From Bog-473 sp035551835 (GTDB lineage: Bacteria > Actinomycetota > Acidimicrobiia > Acidimicrobiales > RAAP-2), in the NCBI GenBank assembly GCA_035551835.1, contig DASZMN010000095.1:62001-126000 (forward strand): a DNA stretch of 64,000 nucleotides, read 5' to 3'. Positions 49,468-58,476 of the stretch are shown here, piece by piece (the stretch's first letter is position 1; the number at the start of each line of letters is the position of its first letter). Below the pieces are notes generated by a model. The model saw only the letters and a program-made list of their open reading frames with translations, searched no databases and had not been told where the DNA came from. The position numbers and the translations under genes are program-made.

Positions 49468-51126
49468 GTGGCTGAGGGAGCACGGCGCGCGGCTGAACTC
49501 CTCGTCCAGTGCCTCGAGCACGAGGGCGTCACATGCGTCTTCGGCATCCCCGGAGAAGAGAACATCTACCTCACGGATGCGTTGTCCCTGTCCTCTATTC
49601 GTTACGTGTTGGTGCGCCACGAGCAAGCGGCGTCGTTCATGGCCGAGATCCACGGCCGGCTCACCGGCAAGGCCGGAGTCTGCTCGGCCACCCTGGGGCC
49701 AGGCGCCATCAATCTCCTCTTGGGAACCGCCGACGCCTATACCAACAGCACGCCACTCCTCGCCGTCTCGGCCCAGGTTGGACTGAACCGGATCTACAAA
49801 GAATCGCATCAGAGCGTCGACCTGGTCTCCATGTTCGCGCCGGTGACGAAATGGTCCGACCTGATCCTGACGTCCGGTTCCATTCCCGAGATGATCCGCA
49901 AAGCCTTCAAGCTCGCACAGACCGAACGGCCCGGATCGGTGTATCTCGGCGTGCCCGAAGACGTCGAGTCGGCCTACGTCTCGGATGAGTTGGTGCCCCT
50001 GGACGTCAACACTCCCCGCACAGACGAGCCCTCACCAACGCAGATTGCCCGGGCGGCCGCGGTGCTCAACGCGAGCCAGCGACCCATCATCCTGGCGGGA
50101 CACGGCGCCGCCCGTTCCGGAGCAGCCGAGGCGCTGGTGAATTTCTCGGAGCTCCTGAGCCTCCCGGTGGCGACCACGTTTCACGGCAAGGGTGTGTTCC
50201 CCGACGATCACCCACACTCCCTCGGAGCCGTCGGCTTCATGAGTCACGACTACGTCAACTTCGGGTTTGACGATGCCGACGTCATCGTCAGTGTCGGGTA
50301 CGAGCTCCAGGAGTTCGACCCCGTCCGCATCAACCCCGGTGGGGACAAGCAGATCATCCACGTGAGCCGCGTCCCGGCCGAGGTGGACGCCCGCTACGAC
50401 GTCGAGGTGGGCATCCAGGCCGACATCTCGAGCACGTTGGCCGCGCTGGGCGAGGCGACCAGCCGTCGCTTTGCGCAGGGTACGAGAGGGGAGAAGATCC
50501 AGAGGCTCCTCGCCGACGAATTGGCCCAGGGGGCGGCCGACGACAGCTTTCCACTCAAGCCCCAGAGGGTCGTGGCGGACACGCGTGCGGCGCTCGGCCG
50601 TTCCGACATCGTGCTGGCCGACACCGGTGCGGTGAAGATGTGGATGGCCCGCCTTTACCCCACCTTCGAGCCGAATACGTGCCTGATCTCCAATGGGCTC
50701 TCGACGATGGCCTTCGCCCTGCCCGGTGCCATCGGAGCGAAGTTGGCCGCGCCTGATTGCAAGGTGCTGGCGGCGGTCGGCGACGGGGCGTTTCTCATGA
50801 ACTCCCAAGAGTTGGAGACCGCTCTGCGGGAGCGCGTCCCCTTGGTCGTCTTGATCTGGGAAGACGACGCCTACGGACTGATTGGCTGGAAGATGGACCT
50901 CGAACTCGGTCATCACGTCCAGGTGGGATTCACCAATCCCGACTTTGTGGCCTACGCCGAGAGCTTCGGTGCGCGGGGCTATCGGGTGAATGCCGCGGAC
51001 GAGCTTCTCCCCATGCTCAGAGAGGCCCTGGCCGCCGACACGGTGTCGGTCATCACCTGCCCGGTGGACTACACGGAGAACCTGCGCCTGACCGACGCCC
51101 TGGGCGAGCTGTCGGGACCGTTCTGA
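49468..51126 (+). CDS. Thiamine-dependent acetolactate-synthase-like enzyme
   Basis: A 552-residue POX/ALS-family protein with three domains: N-terminal pyrimidine-binding (VTCVFGIPGEENIY, RHEQAASFMAE with the catalytic glutamate), central (RPIILAGHGAARSGA) and C-terminal TPP-binding (GDGAFLMNSQELETA then WEDDAYGLI). Asp-Asp in WEDD replaces the usual Asn of the metal motif's end. It may make acetolactate from pyruvate or act on another 2-oxoacid; there is no small regulatory subunit nearby, which fits a catabolic ALS or a relative. GTG 49468 is chosen by family length; GTG 49435 is possible. Confidence 0.88.
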   Translation: MAEGARRAAELLVQCLEHEGVTCVFGIPGEENIYLTDALSLSSIRYVLVRHEQAASFMAEIHGRLTGKAGVCSATLGPGAINLLLGTADAYTNSTPLLAVSAQVGLNRIYKESHQSVDLVSMFAPVTKWSDLILTSGSIPEMIRKAFKLAQTERPGSVYLGVPEDVESAYVSDELVPLDVNTPRTDEPSPTQIARAAAVLNASQRPIILAGHGAARSGAAEALVNFSELLSLPVATTFHGKGVFPDDHPHSLGAVGFMSHDYVNFGFDDADVIVSVGYELQEFDPVRINPGGDKQIIHVSRVPAEVDARYDVEVGIQADISSTLAALGEATSRRFAQGTRGEKIQRLLADELAQGAADDSFPLKPQRVVADTRAALGRSDIVLADTGAVKMWMARLYPTFEPNTCLISNGLSTMAFALPGAIGAKLAAPDCKVLAAVGDGAFLMNSQELETALRERVPLVVLIWEDDAYGLIGWKMDLELGHHVQVGFTNPDFVAYAESFGARGYRVNAADELLPMLREALAADTVSVITCPVDYTENLRLTDALGELSGPF

Positions 51127-51173
51127 TGACCGGGACCCGATTCGGGCGAACATCCCTCCGATAGCTTTGCCGA

Positions 51174-54086
51174 ATGGCAATGCCAGGGCCGCCGGAACTT
51201 GGCCGTGGCGTCGTCGTGCTGCAGGAGATGACCCCGCCCGAGCCGTGGACGGAGTGCCCCAGGCTCCTCGTCGACCACGAGACACTCAGCGACCCGATGA
51301 CTGCGTTGGAGACGTTGCAGCGGGCGTGGTTCGAACGTCGACCGGTGGTCGTGGAGTTGGCCGTCGACACGCGGGCCCTGCGCGATCCGGAGGTGTGGCA
51401 CCAGGCGGTCCATGAACTGGGCCCACGCTTCGAGTTCGCACGCGAACGCCTGCAATTCCTCGTCTGGGCGAACAACTACGACGCCCGCAGCGGCGAGCCG
51501 GTCTGGTGGCACGGACGCAGGGCGGCCAGGAGGTTTCGTCACGACGGTGTCACGGAAGCCGGACCGGCGGACATCAAGCTCGGTGACGGCACGTCGCTGT
51601 ACGTCGACGGCGGCCCCTTCGCCCCCCCACCACTGCCGGGTGATCTCGGCATTGTGCATCGTTGGAACGCCGAGGCGGGATCTCTCAGGGCGGTCGCCCA
51701 TCGTCCGCCGGGGGCCGACCTGGCCTCGGACCAGCTGGCGGCCGTGGGGCATCGAGCGGGCGGCGCACGAGTCATTGCGCCGGCGGGCTCGGGAAAGACC
51801 CGTGTCCTGACCGAGCGCCTGCGCCACCTGATCGAAGACCGGGGTGTGGACCCGAGCACCGTGACCGCACTCGCGTTCAACACGAAGGCAGCGGGGGAAC
51901 TGCGCGACCGGTGCGCCGGCCTCGTGACGGCACGAGGACCCCACGTCCGGACGCTCAACAGCATCGGCAATTGGATCTGCAACGAGTTCGGCGGACAGGG
52001 ACGTCTGAGCGTCTTCGAGGAGCCCCAGGTGCGCGACCTCATCGGAGACGTGTTCGAGGTCCGCCGTCAGGCGAACACCGACACCGTCCTTCCGTACATC
52101 GATGGGCTTTCCGCGGTCCGGCTCGGGCTGGAGGCGCCGGCGGCGGTCGAGGATCAGATCCCCGATGCCCAGGGCCTTGCCTCAGGTTTCGACACGTACC
52201 GAAAGGCCCTCGCGCAAGCGAACGCCCTCGATTTCGACGAGCAGATCTACCGGGCGATCGAGGTGCTGCTGACTGACCCCGGAGCCCGCACCTCCGCGCA
52301 GAGCCGCTGTCGCCACCTCCTGGTCGACGAGTTTCAGGACCTCAACGCAGCGCACCTGCTGCTCATCCGGCTCCTCTGCGCCCCGGCCTACAGCTGCTTC
52401 GGTGTCGGGGACGACGACCAGGTCATCTACGGGTACTCCGGGGCGACGCCCGAATACCTGATCAATTTCGCGGAGTACTTCCCCGAGGCACGCGAGTACG
52501 CACTGGAAGTCAACTACCGGTGTCCGCCCCAGGTGGTCACCGCGGCGACCCATGTGCTGTCCTACAACCGCGACCGGATCCCAAAGACCATCACGACACC
52601 ACCCGAGCGCAGCGACGCGCTCGCCGATTTCGATCCACCCGTTCGGGGGCGAGGATCGATGTCGGTCGTGAACTCGCCGGTCGAGCAGCTCCCGCACAGC
52701 GCCGTCGCCGCGATCTCGGCCTGGATTGCGGGCGGGGTCCAGGTCCAAGAGATCGCCGTTCTGTCGAGAGTCAACTCCTCGCTGCTCCCGGTCCAGGTCG
52801 CCCTCACCGAAGCGGCGGTTCCCTGTAACGCTCCCCTGGGCGCGAGCGTGCTCCAGCGGACGGGTATCCGAACGGCCCTTGCGTATCTGCGCATGGCCCG
52901 GGCCCCCGGGGAGATCCGTCGCGAGGACCTCGTGCAAACCATCCGACGGCCCTCTCGCGGGATCGCACCAAACGTGATCAACATGCTCTCCGAGCGAAGC
53001 GTGACGTCGGTGGCCGACATCCGACGTCTGGCCAAGCGCCTCTCGGGACGCGACGTTCCCAAGCTGTCCGACTACGCCGACTCCATCGAGTCCGTCGTCG
53101 TGGCGTGCCGAGGATCCGCGGCGAGTGCGCTGCGCGCCATTCGCCTGCAGGTGGGACTCGGGGAGACCATGGACGTGTTGGACTCCTCGCGCCGAGAGGC
53201 GGATCGGTCGACCCACGCCGACGACCTCCTCGCGTTGGAGTCAGTAGCGGGCCTCCATCCCGATGTCGGCACCTTCGAAACGTGGCTCCGAGGTGTATTG
53301 GCGCGGCGTCCCGCTGACGGGCCGGCAGTGCACCTCTCGACCATCCACAAGATCAAGGGTCGAGAGTGGGAGCACGTGGTCGTGTACGGAGCCTCGCAGG
53401 GACTGCTGCCTCACCGTCTCAGCAACGACGAGGAGGGAGAACGGCGCGTCTTCCACGTGGCGCTGACGCGAGCCATCCGCCAGGTCCTCATCCTGGCCGA
53501 TGCCGATGAACCGTCACCCTTTGTGGCCGAGCTCGACGGCAGCCGGCCACAGACCCCGCTCCGGGTTGCCGCCGCCGCCGGCGGGCGCCGGAGCCCCGAG
53601 ACCGCGACCTCGGGTCGCTCGGAATTGAGCCGACAACGTCGTTCCCGCAGAGCGGCCGCCGTTGCGCCGGGCGTCGTCGCCGACCTCGGCCTGGTGCTGG
53701 AGTACGGGGGACATTCGGGTGCGGTGGTCGAGCTCACCGACTCGGCGGCCGTGATCCGCGTCGGGAGCGCGCACCTCAAGGTGCCCTTCGGGTCTGACGT
53801 GCGAGTGCGAGGCCTCACGCTGATGCTCGGTGCCCCGAGCGGGGCTTCGCAGGCCCACGAGCGCGCGCTTCGTGCGTGGCGATCCGAAACGGCGAAACGA
53901 GCCGCGGTGCCGGCATACGTGGTGCTGAACGACAGCGAACTGGTCGGCATCGCATCTCACCGCCCGGCGACGCTGGCCGAGTTGGCACGGTGTAAGGGGA
54001 TGGGGCCTGTGCGCCTGGAGCGTTGGGGCGACGAACTTCTGGCGATCCTGAATTCCGTTGACGACCAGGAGATCGCACAGCAGTAG
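51174..54086 (+). CDS. UvrD/Rep-type superfamily 1A DNA helicase with N-terminal extension and HRDC-like end
   Basis: A 970-residue helicase. Residues 1-180 are an extension with no recognised domain (WANNYDARSGEPVWWHG). The motor follows: Q motif near Gln187, Walker A APAGSGKTR (202-210), Ia FNTKAAGELRDR, Walker B VDEFQD (384-389), motif III GDDDQVIYGYSGA, motif IV/V region VHLSTIHKIKGREW and motif VI VALTRA. The last 75 residues (ELVGIASHRPATLAELARCKGMG) resemble an HRDC domain, as in actinobacterial UvrD2. It unwinds DNA with 3'-5' polarity by family, in repair or replication restart. ATG 51174. No nuclease partner is adjacent. Confidence 0.9.
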   Translation: MAMPGPPELGRGVVVLQEMTPPEPWTECPRLLVDHETLSDPMTALETLQRAWFERRPVVVELAVDTRALRDPEVWHQAVHELGPRFEFARERLQFLVWANNYDARSGEPVWWHGRRAARRFRHDGVTEAGPADIKLGDGTSLYVDGGPFAPPPLPGDLGIVHRWNAEAGSLRAVAHRPPGADLASDQLAAVGHRAGGARVIAPAGSGKTRVLTERLRHLIEDRGVDPSTVTALAFNTKAAGELRDRCAGLVTARGPHVRTLNSIGNWICNEFGGQGRLSVFEEPQVRDLIGDVFEVRRQANTDTVLPYIDGLSAVRLGLEAPAAVEDQIPDAQGLASGFDTYRKALAQANALDFDEQIYRAIEVLLTDPGARTSAQSRCRHLLVDEFQDLNAAHLLLIRLLCAPAYSCFGVGDDDQVIYGYSGATPEYLINFAEYFPEAREYALEVNYRCPPQVVTAATHVLSYNRDRIPKTITTPPERSDALADFDPPVRGRGSMSVVNSPVEQLPHSAVAAISAWIAGGVQVQEIAVLSRVNSSLLPVQVALTEAAVPCNAPLGASVLQRTGIRTALAYLRMARAPGEIRREDLVQTIRRPSRGIAPNVINMLSERSVTSVADIRRLAKRLSGRDVPKLSDYADSIESVVVACRGSAASALRAIRLQVGLGETMDVLDSSRREADRSTHADDLLALESVAGLHPDVGTFETWLRGVLARRPADGPAVHLSTIHKIKGREWEHVVVYGASQGLLPHRLSNDEEGERRVFHVALTRAIRQVLILADADEPSPFVAELDGSRPQTPLRVAAAAGGRRSPETATSGRSELSRQRRSRRAAAVAPGVVADLGLVLEYGGHSGAVVELTDSAAVIRVGSAHLKVPFGSDVRVRGLTLMLGAPSGASQAHERALRAWRSETAKRAAVPAYVVLNDSELVGIASHRPATLAELARCKGMGPVRLERWGDELLAILNSVDDQEIAQQ

Positions 54087-54132
54087 CACGTAGTCGGTGC
54101 CCGCCGGGTCGGGCGCGCCTACGATCCGACAC

Positions 54133-54681
54133 ATGACAGACGTCCGAGACAGTTATCGGCTGGTGTCTGACGGCTTCGACGCCGTCGTCAGGACCGTCAC
54201 GCCGGACCAATGGGACACCCAGACGCCCTGCGAGCAATGGAAGGCGCGCGACGTGGTGGCCCACGTGGTGGAGGGCCATCGCGGCATCATTGCGGGCGTC
54301 AGAGGCGGGGAGTCTGTGCTTCTGGGAGCCGGCGATGACCCCAAGCAGGCGTGGGAGGAGGCGTGCCGGGGCATCGCCGACATCACCGCAGACCCTGGAG
54401 CCCTGGCCACAGAGATCGACGGGCCGACGGGCAAGGCGTCGACGGGTGAGATCATCGGGCGCTTCGTGACCATGGACGTGCTCGTCCACACCTGGGACCT
54501 GGCGCGCACCGTCGGCGCGGATGAGCGCCTCGACGAGGACTCGGTTCGCCAGGCCTACGAGGCCCTCAAGCCGATGGATGCGATGATCCGCCAACCGCGC
54601 GTGTTCGGGCCCAAGCTGGAACCACCGCCGGGAGCAGATATCCAGACAGAATTCCTCTACTTCCTCGGCCGTCAGGCGTAG
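54133..54681 (+). CDS. DinB/TIGR03086-type metal-binding protein
   Basis: A 182-residue four-helix protein of the mycothiol-dependent maleylpyruvate-isomerase-like group: QTPCEQWKARDVVAHVVEGHRG carries the W-x3-D-V-x2-H signature, with a second metal-site histidine in VTMDVLVHTWDLARTVG. Members depend on mycothiol or bind a divalent metal. ATG 54133. It lies 46 bases after the helicase but is probably independent. Exact reaction unknown. Confidence 0.82.
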   Translation: MTDVRDSYRLVSDGFDAVVRTVTPDQWDTQTPCEQWKARDVVAHVVEGHRGIIAGVRGGESVLLGAGDDPKQAWEEACRGIADITADPGALATEIDGPTGKASTGEIIGRFVTMDVLVHTWDLARTVGADERLDEDSVRQAYEALKPMDAMIRQPRVFGPKLEPPPGADIQTEFLYFLGRQA

Positions 54682-54768
54682 CGGCGACTCGGTCCTCCGG
54701 CGCAGCGCACCGCATGCCGCCCCGGATGGCGCCGTCCCAAAGCTGCGGACACTGATCCGACGCGGGCT

Positions 54769-55398
54769 TCAGAGCGGCCGAGCCGATCGGGCGCGCCGGC
54801 GGGGAGGCGCGGGTATCTCGGCGTCCACCTCGTCGGCGAGGTCACACGGGCTGTCGGGCGGGTCGAGCGCGTCGAGCCGTGTGGCAAGTGACCGAACCTG
54901 GCCGCGAAACGACTCGCACGCCTGTTCGTCGAGAGGGGCGAGGAGGTAGGCCTCAGCCGCCCGGAGGCGCGCATCGAGCTCGGTGAGGAGCTCGGCGCCG
55001 TGCCGGGTGGCGACGACGCGACGAGCTCGCCGGTCGGCCGGATCAGGACGGCGTTCGATGAGTTTCGCGGCTTCGAGGTCGTCGAGGAGATACGTCATGA
55101 CCGTACGGTCGATGCCGAGGTGCTGGGCCAGAGCGAGCTGGCTCCCGACGGTGCCCTGGGCCGCCGCAGACAGCACCTGGTAGCCGCGCGGACCGCCCGG
55201 AAGGTCCGCGACGGCCTCGTGCGCAGCCACCACGTAGGCCCGAAACACCGTCCCGAGGCCCCAACCGAGGTCGCCTGCCAACGCGTCGTCGCAGCTGCGG
55301 GCGCCTCTGACCTCATCGCCGTGACCAGCGCTGTCGTCCACAGCCTCATCATACGGCCCAGGGCCAGAAGCGTTGTGGCACAGATGCTCTGTCGACAT
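54769..55398 (-). CDS. MarR-family transcriptional regulator
   Basis: A 209-residue MarR protein with an acidic N-terminal tail of about 45 residues. GYQVLSAAAQGTVGSQLALAQHLGIDRTVMTYLLDDLEAAKLIERRPDPADRRARRVVAT is the winged helix (wing ADRRARRVVAT); the C-terminus ends in a basic tail PPRRRARSARPL. ATG 55398 diverges from the FAD reductase operon, and a near-perfect AT palindrome lies in the gap. It likely represses that operon and itself. Confidence 0.87.
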   Translation of the reverse strand: MSTEHLCHNASGPGPYDEAVDDSAGHGDEVRGARSCDDALAGDLGWGLGTVFRAYVVAAHEAVADLPGGPRGYQVLSAAAQGTVGSQLALAQHLGIDRTVMTYLLDDLEAAKLIERRPDPADRRARRVVATRHGAELLTELDARLRAAEAYLLAPLDEQACESFRGQVRSLATRLDALDPPDSPCDLADEVDAEIPAPPRRRARSARPL

Positions 55399-55407
55399 GA
55401 TGATCTG

Positions 55408-55421
55408 AATAATATACTATT
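55408..55421. promoter_or_regulatory. AT-rich palindrome, probable MarR operator over promoter
   Basis: AATAATATACTATT matches its reverse complement at 12 of 14 positions and lies 10 bases from the MarR start and 43 from the FAD reductase start. It contains TATACT (55413-55418), a good -10 for rightward transcription, so binding would block RNA polymerase. Confidence 0.55.
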
Positions 55422-55464
55422 GACGAGGCAAGGACAAAACGAAGAACCCGGGACTGGAGGCGAA

Positions 55465-56583
55465 ATGACAGGCAGCGCGCAGGCAGGGAAGCCGACCGTG
55501 GTCGTGGTCGGTGGGGGTTACGGCGGGATCGCCGTGGCGAAGGCGCTGGACGAATCGCACGACGTAGTGCTCGTCGAGCCCAAGGACGCCTTCATGCACA
55601 ACATCGCCGCACTCCGAGCCCTGGTGGACCCATCCTGGCTGCAGAAGATCTTCCTTCCCTACGACGAGCTCCTCACCAATGGTCGGGTGGTCCGGGACCG
55701 TGCCGTCTTGGTCGAGCCGCACCGGGTGACGACGGCTTCGGGAGAGGAGTTCGCCGCCGACTACGTCGTCATGGCGACCGGCTCGAAGTATCCATTCCCG
55801 GCCAAGACGGACCTGGTCGACACCCACCACGCGCAGGAGCAAGTCCGTGGAGCGCACGATGCGCTGTCGCGGGCAGATCGTGTCCTGCTGGTCGGCGCGG
55901 GACCGGTTGGAATCGAACTCGCCGGAGAGATCCGTGACGTGTGGCCGGAGAAATCGATTGTTCTGCTCGACGCCGCGGACGAGATCCTCGGCGGCCCGTA
56001 CAAGCCGGAGCTGAAGGCCGAGCTCCGGCGCCAGCTCCTCGACATACGCGTCGAACTGATTCTTGGCAGCCCACTGCGTCAGACGCCGCTGACCGGGCCG
56101 GGGGACCCGGGAACCTTCACGGTGACGACCGAAGCCGGAACCGAGGTCACGGCCGACATCTGGTTCCGCTGCTACGGCGTCGTGCCCAACAGCGACTTCC
56201 TCGGGGATGAACTGTCTGCCGCCCGACGCCCAGACGGGTTCATCGAAGTCGGCCCCACGCTCCAGGTGGCCGGGCAGTCAACGGTCTTCGCAATCGGGGA
56301 CGTCTCCACCGCCGACGCCAAGATGGCCGGCTTCGCCGCCCGCGAAGCGGCCACGGTGGCGGAGAACATCACCGCCCTCACTCTGGGAAAGACCGACCTC
56401 ACTGACTACGCGTCCATGGGTGTCGGCATCGCGGTGCCGATCGGGCCAACGGGCGGGGCGGGCCAGTTCCCGGGACAGGACGAGATCGTCGGGCGCGAGA
56501 CCATCGCCGAGGTGAAGGGGCGAGACCTCATGGTCGACCGCTTCAGCGAGCTTTTCGGACTCGCTGCCTCGACGGCCTCGTAA
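55465..56583 (+). CDS. FAD-dependent pyridine nucleotide-disulfide-type oxidoreductase (NDH-2/AIF-like)
   Basis: A 372-residue two-dinucleotide-fold flavoprotein without redox cysteines: FAD loop VVVGGGYGGIAVAK, YVVMATGSKYPFP, NAD(P)H loop VLLVGAGPVGIELAGEI and the second FAD site VFAIGDVSTAD. It resembles AIF/FSP1-type NAD(P)H:quinone or ferredoxin reductases. ATG 55465 has GGAGG 4 bases upstream; the open frame from 55000 shadows the MarR gene. It opens a run of five same-strand genes and may supply electrons to a quinone or to an oxygenase. Confidence 0.88.
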   Translation: MTGSAQAGKPTVVVVGGGYGGIAVAKALDESHDVVLVEPKDAFMHNIAALRALVDPSWLQKIFLPYDELLTNGRVVRDRAVLVEPHRVTTASGEEFAADYVVMATGSKYPFPAKTDLVDTHHAQEQVRGAHDALSRADRVLLVGAGPVGIELAGEIRDVWPEKSIVLLDAADEILGGPYKPELKAELRRQLLDIRVELILGSPLRQTPLTGPGDPGTFTVTTEAGTEVTADIWFRCYGVVPNSDFLGDELSAARRPDGFIEVGPTLQVAGQSTVFAIGDVSTADAKMAGFAAREAATVAENITALTLGKTDLTDYASMGVGIAVPIGPTGGAGQFPGQDEIVGRETIAEVKGRDLMVDRFSELFGLAASTAS

Positions 56584-56628
56584 CTACACCGTTCTCTGGG
56601 GTCTTTACCGCGGAAGAAAGGCACACAC

Positions 56629-57714
56629 ATGACGACCCAAGACATCGAGTTCGGGTTGGATTCCTTCGTTCCCATCAGCGTGGACGAGTCGGGGAACGAA
56701 CTCAGCGGCGACGTCGTCATCCGCAACACCGTCGACGAGGCGGTACTCGCCGATGCGGTCGGGATCGATTCCTTCAACATCGCCGAGCATTACCGCCACG
56801 ACATGATGGACTCCGCGGGTCAGGTGATCCTTGCTGCGATCGCGGGCCGCACGGAGCACATCCGGCTCGGCACGGCCGTGACCGTCTTGAGCACACAAGA
56901 TCCCGTCCGGGTGTACACCGAATTCGCCACGCTCGACGCGGTGTCCAACGGCCGGGCGCAACTCATCCTCGGACGCGGTTCCCTGACGGAGTCGTTTCCC
57001 TTGTTCGGCTACGACCTGGCCGACTACGAGGACATATTCGAGGAAAAGCTCGACTTGTTCACGCGCTTGCTGCGGGATCGGCCGGTCACCTGGTCGGGGA
57101 GGTTCCGGTCCCCGCTGACCAATCAGTCCCTCAGTCCTCCCCTTCCGGAGGGACATCTACCCACATGGGTCGGCGTCGGAGGCAGTCCACAGTCGGTGAT
57201 CCGGGCGGCCCGCTACGGGCTCCCCCTGATGCTGGCCGTCATCGGGGGCCCTCCCATCCGATTCGCCCCGTTGGTCGACCTCTACAAACGAGCGCTCGAC
57301 AAGTTCGGGTATCCGCAACTGCGTATCGGTATGCATTCGCACGGGTACGTGGCGCGGAGCGATCAGGAAGCCGCGGAGATCCAGTGGCCGCACTGGGCCC
57401 ACGTCTACGAGGGTGCGGCAGCCGAACGGGGGTGGGCGCGTCCCACGATGGAGCGGTTCCAGGCCGAGATCGACGAGGGCTCGCTGTATGTCGGCTCGCC
57501 GGAGACGGTCGCTTCGAAGATCGCGTGGGTCATTCGTCTGCTCGGTCTGAGTCGATTCGATCTGGCCTACGCGACGGGGCGCGTGCCTCACGAGCAGAAG
57601 CTGGCGACCATTGAGCTGTACGGCCGGGAGGTGATTCCTCGGGTGAGGGAGCTTCTCGCAGAACCTCGGGTTGCGCCACCCTCCGTCGTCACGCCCGCGG
57701 TGGCGGCGACGTAG
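56629..57714 (+). CDS. LLM-class flavin-dependent oxidoreductase
   Basis: A 361-residue luciferase-like TIM barrel: DAVGIDSFNIAEHYRHDMMDSAG, where EHY is the bacterial-luciferase-like His motif, HIRLGTAVTVLSTQDPVRVY, GRAQLILGRGSLTESFPLFGYDLADY, and LPTWVGVGGSPQSVIRAARYGLP. This arrangement suits FMN- or F420-dependent monooxygenases. ATG 56629, 45 bases after the FAD reductase, which could supply reduced flavin. The next gene looks like an F420-NADP oxidoreductase, making F420 a plausible cofactor. Confidence 0.88.
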   Translation: MTTQDIEFGLDSFVPISVDESGNELSGDVVIRNTVDEAVLADAVGIDSFNIAEHYRHDMMDSAGQVILAAIAGRTEHIRLGTAVTVLSTQDPVRVYTEFATLDAVSNGRAQLILGRGSLTESFPLFGYDLADYEDIFEEKLDLFTRLLRDRPVTWSGRFRSPLTNQSLSPPLPEGHLPTWVGVGGSPQSVIRAARYGLPLMLAVIGGPPIRFAPLVDLYKRALDKFGYPQLRIGMHSHGYVARSDQEAAEIQWPHWAHVYEGAAAERGWARPTMERFQAEIDEGSLYVGSPETVASKIAWVIRLLGLSRFDLAYATGRVPHEQKLATIELYGREVIPRVRELLAEPRVAPPSVVTPAVAAT

Positions 57715-57724
57715 GGATCGTCCG

Positions 57725-58384
57725 GTGACCAGCCAGGAACCTGACGACATGCACCTCGGCGTCGTGGGAGCTGGAAAGATCGGCACCGCAATCGCCCGGG
57801 CCGCCGTCACCGGTGGCTACGACGTCGCCATCTCCGGGTCGGGTGACGTCGAGCGCATCGAGCTCATCGTCGAGGTGCTCGCCCCCGGTGCGCACCCCGT
57901 CACCACCGTCGACGTGGTCCGTCATGCCGACCTCATTGTGCTGGCGGTGCCGATGCACCGCTTCCGCGAGCTTCCTCGCGAGCTCTTCACCGACAAGATC
58001 CTGGTCGACGCCATGAACTATTGGGAGGAGATAGACGGCGTCGACGAAGAACTCTCGGCGGCGCCGATGGGCACGAGCGTTGTCGTCCAGCAGCACTTCA
58101 AGTCGGCGCAGGTGGTCAAGAGCCTCAATCACCTCGGCTATTTCAAGTTTGACCAAGCACGGCGTCCGCCGGGAGCTCCGGATCGACTTGCCGTGGCTGC
58201 GGCCGGCAACGAACCCCACGCGGTCGCCGCCGTGCTGCGCCTCATCGATCGGCTCGGCTTCGACCCGGTGAAGGCCGGGCGGCTCCCCGACGGCCTGGCG
58301 CTGCAGCCGGGTGGGCGGGTCTTCGGCATCGGTCTGCGGGCCGACAAGCTGAAGGATCTTCTCGCTCCCGAGGTGGTGCGCTGA
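57725..58384 (+). CDS. NAD(P)-binding F420-reductase-like protein
   Basis: A 219-residue NADPH-dependent F420 reductase (npdG/COG2085)-like protein: LGVVGAGKIGTAIARAAVTGGYDVAISGSG is the Rossmann loop (motif GxGxxG), then ADLIVLAVPMHRFRELP and VVQQHFKSAQVVKSLNHLGY. The short length is normal for the family. It would move hydride between NADP(H) and F420 or a related flavin. GTG 57725 is used; ATG 57749 starts exactly at the fold and is an alternative. It is 10 bases behind the LLM gene, so one operon. Confidence 0.8.
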   Translation: MTSQEPDDMHLGVVGAGKIGTAIARAAVTGGYDVAISGSGDVERIELIVEVLAPGAHPVTTVDVVRHADLIVLAVPMHRFRELPRELFTDKILVDAMNYWEEIDGVDEELSAAPMGTSVVVQQHFKSAQVVKSLNHLGYFKFDQARRPPGAPDRLAVAAAGNEPHAVAAVLRLIDRLGFDPVKAGRLPDGLALQPGGRVFGIGLRADKLKDLLAPEVVR

Positions 58385-58476
58385 GTATCTTGTATCCATA
58401 GTTGCCATCAGGTGCGCCCGGGCTGAGGTCGGAGCGTTGTCGCTCCCGACGGCCGGCGTGTGACACCCTGACAGCG

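Noticed and set aside
51174..54681. Helicase and DinB-like gene as an anti-phage defence unit
   Set aside because: No nuclease, OLD-type ATPase, sensor or other defence partner is next to them, and helicase motifs fit repair-type UvrD2; nothing else supports defence.
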